Part shown: positions 21,551 through 27,464 of the stretch, piece after piece
How positions within the stretch are numbered: the first letter of the stretch is position 1
Layout: each line of letters starts with the position of its first letter
Source: an uncultured Bacteroides sp.
GTDB lineage: Bacteria > Bacteroidota > Bacteroidia > Bacteroidales > Bacteroidaceae
Direction of reading: 5' to 3'
DNA: 27,464 bases
NCBI RefSeq assembly: GCF_905207245.1
Contig: NZ_CAJLKP010000080.1
Location: 1-27,464 of the forward strand
Translations under genes and position numbers: made by a program
The notes under the pieces: model-generated
What the model saw: only the letters and a program-made list of their open reading frames with translations
The model's database searches: none
What the model was told of the DNA's origin: nothing

Positions 21551-23155
21551 ATGGACATAAGAAACAGAATGCAGCAACTATTGACTGCCATCAACCAGGG
21601 AGTTTATGAAAAAGATACGGAACTAGGCTTATCGCTGTTGGCTGCGCTGGCTGGTGAAAGTGTTCTCTTATTAGGACCTCCGGGTGTAGCCAAATCTATG
21701 GTAGCACGCCGCCTGAAAGCTGCATTCAAGGAAGCGAAAGCTTTTGAGTATCTGATGTCCCGCTTCTCCACCCCCGACGAGATATTTGGCCCCATCAGCA
21801 TCAACCGCCTGAAAGAGTTTGATAAATACGAGCGTGCCGTCGAAGGGTATCTGCCCACAGCAAGCGTCGTGTTTCTGGATGAAATATGGAAAGCCGGGCC
21901 TGCCATACAGAATTCATTACTCACCGCCATCAATGAGAAAATTTACCGCAATGGAGACAGTGAAATCAAACTGCCACTCAAACTCCTGATTGCCGCCAGC
22001 AACGAACTGCCTGCACACGGCGAAGGTCTGGAAGCCTTGTGGGACAGATTCCTGTTGCGTATCATCTGCACCTGCGTGCAAGATGAAAAGACTTTCCACA
22101 GTATGTTGCTCGACGACAATGACAAAGAAATAACCGTCCCCGCAGACCTTCAAATCGGCGAAGAAGAATATGTGGAATGGCGCAAACAAATAGGACAGGT
22201 AGCCGTACCCAGCGATATATTGCAGTACATCACCAACGTCCGCCGACAATTGAAACGACTTCCACTGGACGATGAAGACACAGCACGCAGCATATACGTA
22301 AGCGACCGCCGCTGGAAAAACATCGTGCAACTACTGAAAGCCTCAGCCTTCATCAACGGACGGATGGAAGTTAACGCCGCAGACTTGCTTCCTCTCTATC
22401 ATTGCCTCTGGAACGAAGCAGACGAATGCGCACCCATCCACCAGTTGGTGCTTCGGGAGTTATTCACCTCTTGCCTGGAAGAGATGGAAGAAATTACAGA
22501 GTCCATAAAAGCTGACATCCGGATAAGCCGGGTACGACAAGCTTTGGAAGACTTCAAAAACAATACTTCTCCAAAGAATGATCTGGAGATTACGGACTAT
22601 TTCTACTATCATATAGAAGAGCATGGCACAGGTCATACCTACATCTTTGCCGTGGATTACCTCGCACTGAAAGAACAGAAAAGGGAAAACTCGCCCCGGC
22701 AAGCCCTCATCTATCCCGATCCGCTAAACCCGGGACGTTCCATCATCCGGTGTTATCCGGGCACAGGTCCGTCTTCCGCTCCACAACAACGGGTGAACTT
22801 ATACAGGGAAGGCACGGAGTTTCTGCTCATAGACGGTGTGCGCTACCCCATGACACAAAAGAAAAAAGAGACGAAAAGTATTTCTGCCGCCAATAAAGAG
22901 CCTCAAATATTCGACAATACGCCCCGCATAACCACCCGCGACTACCGGAACGAACTGAACCAACTCTCACAACGTCTGCTCAGTCTCACCGACACCTTAT
23001 GCACAGATAATATCTTTGTGCCCCAAGCGGACAAAGACCTGGTCAGCCGCTTCTCGGACGAAGTACGGAAAAAACTGCGGAACGTAGAGATTGAAGAGGA
23101 AAAACTACAATTCAACTTGCAGCAATATGGCGGGACTGACCAAAAAGAAGTATGA
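21551..23155 (+). CDS. ravA: RavA-like MoxR-family AAA+ ATPase
   Basis: 534 residues from ATG 21551 (MDIRNRMQQLL), chosen because it aligns with the E. coli RavA start; ATG 21530 would add seven residues. Walker A is GPPGVAKS (42-49) and Walker B VVFLDEIWKAGP (106-117, D110/E111). A sensor-1 asparagine stands in AASNELPAHGEGL, followed by LWDRFLLR. The RavA-type segments YLMSRFSTPDEIFGP and NSLLTAINEKIYRNG are well conserved. The C-terminal half (about 310-534) corresponds to the lid, LARA-like and tail regions but is less familiar. RavA is a hexameric unfoldase/chaperone-type ATPase that works with the VWA protein ViaA; in E. coli it acts on respiratory complexes and affects aminoglycoside sensitivity. 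Its role in Bacteroides is unknown. Its end overlaps viaA by 29 bases. Confidence 0.88.
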   Translation: MDIRNRMQQLLTAINQGVYEKDTELGLSLLAALAGESVLLLGPPGVAKSMVARRLKAAFKEAKAFEYLMSRFSTPDEIFGPISINRLKEFDKYERAVEGYLPTASVVFLDEIWKAGPAIQNSLLTAINEKIYRNGDSEIKLPLKLLIAASNELPAHGEGLEALWDRFLLRIICTCVQDEKTFHSMLLDDNDKEITVPADLQIGEEEYVEWRKQIGQVAVPSDILQYITNVRRQLKRLPLDDEDTARSIYVSDRRWKNIVQLLKASAFINGRMEVNAADLLPLYHCLWNEADECAPIHQLVLRELFTSCLEEMEEITESIKADIRISRVRQALEDFKNNTSPKNDLEITDYFYYHIEEHGTGHTYIFAVDYLALKEQKRENSPRQALIYPDPLNPGRSIIRCYPGTGPSSAPQQRVNLYREGTEFLLIDGVRYPMTQKKKETKSISAANKEPQIFDNTPRITTRDYRNELNQLSQRLLSLTDTLCTDNIFVPQADKDLVSRFSDEVRKKLRNVEIEEEKLQFNLQQYGGTDQKEV

Positions 23156-24587
23156 TATAAACTTCTACGCAAAGGTAGTCGAGAAATTCGTACAGACCGG
23201 AGAGTGTGCCGAAAACGCATATGGCGAAACGGAAGACCCTCTGTATCTTTATCTGCTGTCTATCATGAACAACCCTTCCATCAAACTGCAAGTTCTGGAA
23301 AATGAAGTTCATGCACGTATATTCTATGACATCACCACACAATTCGTCTGGCAATTCCTCGAACAGGAAAAGTTCCAGATGCAAAGAGCACAGTCCGAAC
23401 TCGGAGAAATGGAAAGTGCCCTCAACTGGATAAAGGAGAAGCGCGACGGCTGGCAGGCGCTTCTGAGAAAAATCAAAGAAGACTACAAAGAGAATGCTTT
23501 CGACGAGCCATTCTACGAACACATGTTCGGTGACAAAGAGCAACAACACGACCCTTCTGTCTGGGAGAAAATGTTAAGTGACTGGGAAGACTCCTTCCAG
23601 CAGAAACTACAGGAACAGAAAGAGAAAAACCTGAACGACCGGAAAGACTTTCTGGAAAAGAAACTGAAGACCAGCCTGAGCAAGATACCGGAATACCTGA
23701 AAGAGCACCAGGTGGAACAAGAAGAATTCTTTCAGGCATGGAGCATGATGAACGGCCTTTGGAATACTATCGACTTCGAGAGTATCCGCAAGATCGTAAA
23801 ACTGCAAAAAGAATATCCCGAGCTCCTGAAAGTAGCCAACCGTATGGGCCGGATTGCCGACGATGAAGGTAGCAAACAGGTATACGTGACGGAAGGTAGC
23901 ATCTATAAGTTATCACACTCACAGAAAAGCGACATCCTGGGTGTCACCACCGGCAACGACTTGAACGCCCTGCTCCCCTCAGAATTGCTTTACTACTCTG
24001 ACAGCGAATTGCAAGACGTCTTCATGCTAAAATACTTCACGCAGAAGTTGCAAACCTTTCGCTACAAATCAGAAATCATGCAACCTTCCCGACGCCTGGA
24101 AGCAAAGCCCGCCATCCTGAAAGGCCCGATGATTGTGTGCCTCGACACGTCGGGCAGCATGACGGGCAAACCGGAAAAAATGGCCAATTCTCTGCTGATA
24201 AAACTCATCGAAATAGCGGAGTTGCAGGACAGGGAATGTTTTCTGATTACTTTCTCCGTAGCTACCCGGACCATCGACGTACGGTGTGAACGGCAGAAAC
24301 TGATGGAATTTTTCAGCCACCCGTTCACCGGTGATACGGATGCCACCCGGATGCTGAAAGATACATTCAGAATGCTCGACCAGAACCGTTATATGAATGC
24401 AGACGTTCTATTAATCAGTGATTTCCGCATACCGAAGTGTAAACCGGAATTAATAAAGCAAATGCAAGCAAACCGGGAGAAAGGAACTTTCTTCTACGGT
24501 CTGCAAATAGGTATAGCCCCCAACGATTGGGTGGAATACTTCGATCACATGTATAAGGTGGAATACCAGATTTCGCGGCGTAACTAA
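23127..24587 (+). CDS. viaA: ViaA-like von Willebrand factor A protein, RavA partner
   Basis: 486 residues from ATG 23127 (MAGLTKKKYDINFYAKVVEK). An upstream in-frame ATG at 23091 would add 12 unlikely residues. The N-terminal two thirds is helical and charged, with a probable coiled coil around the EKKLKTSL and QEQKEKNL stretches. The C-terminal VWA domain carries the metal-binding MIDAS motif DTSGS (D340, S342, S344) with the later threonine in GDTDAT and the aspartate in LLISDFR. There is no signal peptide, so it is cytoplasmic. MoxR ATPases typically pair with such VWA proteins, and ViaA stimulates RavA ATPase activity. The 29-base overlap with ravA implies coupled translation. It ends 22 bases before the convergent HAD gene with no obvious terminator. 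Confidence 0.88.
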   Translation: MAGLTKKKYDINFYAKVVEKFVQTGECAENAYGETEDPLYLYLLSIMNNPSIKLQVLENEVHARIFYDITTQFVWQFLEQEKFQMQRAQSELGEMESALNWIKEKRDGWQALLRKIKEDYKENAFDEPFYEHMFGDKEQQHDPSVWEKMLSDWEDSFQQKLQEQKEKNLNDRKDFLEKKLKTSLSKIPEYLKEHQVEQEEFFQAWSMMNGLWNTIDFESIRKIVKLQKEYPELLKVANRMGRIADDEGSKQVYVTEGSIYKLSHSQKSDILGVTTGNDLNALLPSELLYYSDSELQDVFMLKYFTQKLQTFRYKSEIMQPSRRLEAKPAILKGPMIVCLDTSGSMTGKPEKMANSLLIKLIEIAELQDRECFLITFSVATRTIDVRCERQKLMEFFSHPFTGDTDATRMLKDTFRMLDQNRYMNADVLLISDFRIPKCKPELIKQMQANREKGTFFYGLQIGIAPNDWVEYFDHMYKVEYQISRRN

Positions 24588-24609
24588 CAACTTCTTTATA
24601 TCCAACCAA

Positions 24610-25302
24610 TCAAAGCCAGTCCAACAATTCCACCGGACTTTTCATTTGTCTCAGTCTGGAATGTGTAAATGTCTCCACTACCTCATGCTGCCACATCACC
24701 TCAAAAGGAATATGCACGCCATATCCGCCTATCGCCAACACTGGCTGAATATCAGATTTCAACGAGTTGCCAATCATCAGGAATTCCTCAGGAGCCACCT
24801 GCAGTACTTGCAACAAGCGGTTATATTCTTTCTCCGTCTTATCGGACATGATTTCAATATGGTCGAAATAAGAGATCAGTCCAGAGCGTTTCAGTTTACG
24901 TTCCTGATCCAACAGGTCGCCTTTTGTTGCCACTACCAGTCGATAGCAGCCTTGTTCTTTCAATGCTTTCAGCGTATCTTCCACACCGGACAGCAATTCA
25001 ATCGGCATTTCAAGCAAAGATTTACCCAGAAGAACAATTTGCTGTATCTTATCTGCTGCAATCGTCTGATTGCTAATCTGCAAAGCCGTCTCAACCATCG
25101 AAATGGTAAATGCTTTGGCACCATAACCCAGACATTCCAGGTTACTCATCTCTGTTCTAAACAGTTCTGCCGAAATCTCCTTTGCACTGCCGTAATCGCT
25201 CAGCAACTCCGTATATTTCCGTTCCACTTCCTGAAAGAAAGGCTCATTGCTCCAGAGAGTATCATCGGCATCGAAAGCGATGACTTTAATATCATGTCTC
25301 AT
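24610..25302 (-). CDS. HAD-superfamily hydrolase
   Basis: 230 residues. Motif I is FDADDT with nucleophile D11 and acid/base D13. A helical cap domain follows (about 18-105), then motif II threonine in VATKG (about 125), motif III lysine near SDKTEKEY, and motif IV GNSLKSD (about 177-183). This is the haloacid-dehalogenase/phosphoglycolate-phosphatase type fold with a C1 cap, a cytosolic phosphatase of unknown substrate. It lies 23 bases downstream of the broken ATPase gene on the same strand, so it may share its promoter. Confidence 0.9.
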   Translation of the reverse strand: MRHDIKVIAFDADDTLWSNEPFFQEVERKYTELLSDYGSAKEISAELFRTEMSNLECLGYGAKAFTISMVETALQISNQTIAADKIQQIVLLGKSLLEMPIELLSGVEDTLKALKEQGCYRLVVATKGDLLDQERKLKRSGLISYFDHIEIMSDKTEKEYNRLLQVLQVAPEEFLMIGNSLKSDIQPVLAIGGYGVHIPFEVMWQHEVVETFTHSRLRQMKSPVELLDWL

Positions 25303-25325
25303 CTTTTATATCTTAAAAATAACAA

Positions 25326-26460
25326 TTAATTTTGAAGTAACCACATTCCCATAAAACGGTCGTACACCATATATCCATCCGCAGATTTATAAACGAGTTC
25401 TTTTTCCACCAATGATTTCAAAGCTACATTGACACTACTGGGAGTTTTCAAGCCATGTCCCAAAATAAACTCCCCACTATTAGGAGCCTGCACTTTTATT
25501 TCACGGGCAATGGCTTGCATCAATGCGAACTGATTATCCGTCAGCAAAAGTATCAAATTCTGATAAACAGGAGTGTTTTCTTCGAGAATTCCCCTCAAAG
25601 CCTGTTCCGCCTGACTGATATCTACAATAGATTCATCCTGTTCATACAGACGATTCAACAAAGCCTGTACATACCAGGTATGCCCTTCGAAGCGCATATA
25701 TATACTATTAAACACGGATTTATTCAACCGATGCCCTTTTTGCTTAAAAAAGTTCTTTGCAAATTGATAATATAACTCTTCATCTATTTCAGCCAGCACC
25801 ATCAATTGAGTACTTTGGTAAAAGGGACGTTTAGCAGACATAAACATTTCCGTCATCAAATGCTGGCTACTACCGGCAAAAATAAAACGTACATTTGGAA
25901 GAAACTGAATATAAGAACGAAGCAATGCTTCCGTTCCTTCTTCCGGATAAGAAGCTATTTGCTGGAATTCATCAATAGCAATATAGCAATGCCTGCCCGA
26001 AGCCGCCATATAGTCAAAGATTTCCTTAGGTCTGTTCGGACTTATTCGAAACAAAATCCAGTGTCACCGAAGGAATTCCCGTCAGTTCATCCGTACTTAT
26101 CACCGGACGACAGAAACGAAAGAAAGAAGTCAACTTATGCAATACGCTTTCACTGAGGGAATCAAGTTGCCCCAATACAGTCTTCGCCAGCAGACGAACA
26201 AATGCAGACAAATCACGTGTAGCAAAAATATCCATATAAAAGCAAGCCACTTCCGGGCTCTGCTCCTGTAAAGCATGGAATACATTTTTTATTAATCCGG
26301 TCTTCCCCATGCGCCGAGGGGCAATCAAGGTCATATTCCTTTCATTATTCAAGGCGGATAGTATCTTTTGCGTTTCTACCTCACGATCGCAAAAGAAACG
26401 GGGCCCCGCATAGCCATAAACTAAAAAAGGATTCTTAGGGTGCATCTCCTGTAGTTTCAT
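25326..26460 (-). pseudogene. P-loop ATPase of the ATPase_2 type, frameshifted
   Basis: Two overlapping frames together make one protein. The first part (start MKLQEMHPKNPF at 26460) holds GPRFFCDREVE and Walker A APRRMGKTG, and ends at a TAA at 26026-26028 shortly after SVTLDF. The second part (25326 to about 26025) resumes in another frame at KEIFDYMAASG, with Walker B CYIAIDEFQQI, a sensor region (FIFAGSS) and a C-terminal winged helix (LKSLVEKELVYKSADGYMVYDRFMGMWL). Removing one base (the T of the stop) restores SEQT-KEIFDYM. No slippery run lies at the site, so this is more likely a mutation or sequencing error than programmed frameshifting. Such ATPases are common in many copies in Bacteroides and have no settled function. 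Confidence 0.8.
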
Positions 26461-26468
26461 AAGCAACA

Positions 26469-26496
26469 TTACATATTTTACGTTACATATTTTATG
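26469..26496. repeat. 14-base tandem direct repeat upstream of the broken ATPase gene
   Basis: TTACATATTTTACG (26469-26482) is directly followed by TTACATATTTTATG (26483-26496), 13 of 14 identical. It lies between the presumed promoter and the start at 26460, so it could be a regulator site or part of the leader. Confidence 0.6.
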
Positions 26497-26501
26497 CAAC
26501 G

Positions 26502-26533
26502 CAAAATACGGAATATATTTCGTATAAAACAAA
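26502..26533 (-). promoter_or_regulatory. Possible promoter of the broken ATPase and HAD genes
   Basis: On the minus strand TTTG (26533 to 26530) and TATTTTG (26508 to 26502) stand 21 bases apart. The -7 box is one base short of the TAnnTTTG consensus. Confidence 0.3.
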
Positions 26534-26640
26534 TGGACATGAACTTTTAACGCCTTTTATGCGGAGTCAGTGCATTCCGGATACAGTGAGGGTACAGTCG
26601 GAGGTAAAATATAACTGTGATATATATAATACAAACTTTA

Positions 26641-26673
26641 TTCGTCGATTTTAGCTGAAAACCGCTATCTTTG
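26641..26673 (+). promoter_or_regulatory. Promoter of metG
   Basis: TATCTTTG at 26666-26673 is an exact -7 box, 43 bases before the metG ATG. The -33 region is weak (TTCG at 26641-26644). The gap 26534-26665 shows nothing else. Confidence 0.55.
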
Positions 26674-26716
26674 CACACCAAAATGCGCTCATAACAAAAG
26701 ACATAGATATATCACA

Positions 26717-27464
26717 ATGGAAAAGAAATTCAAACGCACTACCGTTACGTCGGCATTGCCCTACGCTAACGGACCGGTTCATATCGGACATCTGGCAGGA
26801 GTTTATGTACCTGCCGATATCTACGTCCGCTACCTGAGACTGAAAAAGGAAGATGTAATCTTTATCGGTGGTTCGGACGAGCACGGAGTACCCATCACTA
26901 TCCGTGCCAAGAAAGAGGGCGTGACGCCGCAGGATATCGTAGACCGTTACCATACACTTATCAAAGACTCATTCAAGGAGTTCGGCGTGTCATTTGATGT
27001 GTATAGCCGTACCACTTCGAAGACGCATCATGATACAGCTTCCGAGTTCTTCCGCAAGCTGTACGAGAAAGGTGAATTCATCGAAAAAAACAGCATGCAA
27101 TACTACGACGAGGAAGCCAAGACGTTCCTTGCCGACCGTTATATCACAGGCGAATGCCCCCACTGCCATGCAGAGGGCGCTTATGGCGACCAGTGCGAGA
27201 AGTGCGGCACCAGCCTCAGCCCCACGGACCTGATTAATCCGAAGAGCGCCATCAGCGGAAGTGAGCCCGTGATGCGCGAGACGAAACACTGGTATCTTCC
27301 GTTGGATAGGTACGAAGAATTTCTGCGCGAATGGATTCTGGAGGGGCACAAGGAGTGGAAAACGAACGTCTACGGGCAGTGTAAGAGCTGGCTCGACGGA
27401 GGTCTCCAGCCGCGTGCCGTGAGCCGCGACCTCGACTGGGGCATTCCGGTTCCCGTGGAGGGCG
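26717..27464 (+). CDS. metG: Methionyl-tRNA synthetase, N-terminal part (3' end outside window)
   Basis: The frame is open from ATG 26717 to the right edge, about 249 residues, so it is truncated by the window. It begins MEKKFKRTTVTSALPYANGP with the class I HIGH signature at 22-25 (VHIGHLAG), then FIGGSDEHGVPI. A zinc knuckle of four cysteines (C147, C150, C160, C163) lies in ECPHCHAEGAYGDQCEKCG, followed by ETKHWYLPLDRYEEFL and the RDLDWGIPVP motif. The enzyme charges tRNA-Met with methionine in the cytoplasm and is essential. It is divergent from the ATPase pseudogene and has its own promoter. Confidence 0.97.
   Translation, partial: MEKKFKRTTVTSALPYANGPVHIGHLAGVYVPADIYVRYLRLKKEDVIFIGGSDEHGVPITIRAKKEGVTPQDIVDRYHTLIKDSFKEFGVSFDVYSRTTSKTHHDTASEFFRKLYEKGEFIEKNSMQYYDEEAKTFLADRYITGECPHCHAEGAYGDQCEKCGTSLSPTDLINPKSAISGSEPVMRETKHWYLPLDRYEEFLREWILEGHKEWKTNVYGQCKSWLDGGLQPRAVSRDLDWGIPVPVEG

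Noticed and set aside
26020..26054. Programmed ribosomal frameshift in the ATPase gene
   Set aside because: No slippery heptamer or prfB-like CTT-TGA context; the codon before the stop is ACC, a poor slip site.
1..27464. tRNA or rRNA genes
   Set aside because: No cloverleaf-like or rRNA-like sequence recognised in the gaps on reading by eye; a covariance search was not possible.

Overview
The window looks like chromosomal DNA of a gut Bacteroides (or a very close Bacteroidales relative). It has a SusD-type outer-membrane glycan-binding protein, a one-piece hybrid two-component regulator, and many signal-peptide and lipoprotein glycoside hydrolases. Several genes are preceded by Bacteroides-type -7 boxes (TAnnTTTG) rather than E. 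coli-type -10 boxes and Shine-Dalgarno sites. I cannot assign a species.

Layout. 1-3510 (+): the 3' end of a susD gene, a GH92 alpha-mannosidase-family gene and a small secreted protein of unknown function. 3511-3970: a 460-base gap with a dispersed fold-back repeat, a promoter, and an array of four ACTATAGT palindromes at an exact 22-base period, leading into an HU-like DNA-binding protein (3971-4585, +). 4586-13117 (-): reading leftward from a promoter near 13150, a GH89 alpha-N-acetylglucosaminidase, an HGSNAT/NagX-type membrane acetyltransferase, a second GH92 lipoprotein and a GH28-fold lipoprotein form a tight operon, followed after a long fold-back repeat by a histidine acid phosphatase. 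13302-17624 (-): the hybrid two-component regulator, probably the sensor for the glycan locus. 17627-19690 (-): an ADP-forming acyl-CoA synthetase. 19853-21390 (-): a radical SAM/SPASM enzyme coupled to a small lipoprotein, a two-gene system with no known function. 21551-24587 (+): a RavA-like MoxR ATPase and a ViaA-like VWA protein, divergent from the radical SAM pair. 24610-26460 (-): a HAD hydrolase and a frameshifted P-loop ATPase. 26717-end (+): the start of metG.

Working together. SusD, the two GH92 enzymes, GH89, the acetyltransferase, GH28 and the phosphatase suggest a locus for host-type or yeast-type glycans carrying terminal alpha-mannose and alpha-GlcNAc, under the hybrid regulator. 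That substrate is inferred from family membership. The GH89/acetyltransferase pair parallels two consecutive steps of lysosomal heparan sulfate breakdown (HGSNAT then NAGLU).

The two strongest leads for undescribed biology are the radical SAM/lipoprotein pair, whose chemistry is unknown, and the 22-base-period ACTATAGT array in the presumed leader of the HU-like gene. Several gene ends are also marked by long inverted repeats from more than one family. One of them reaches a stop codon, and another appears to supply the N-terminal codons of the regulator.
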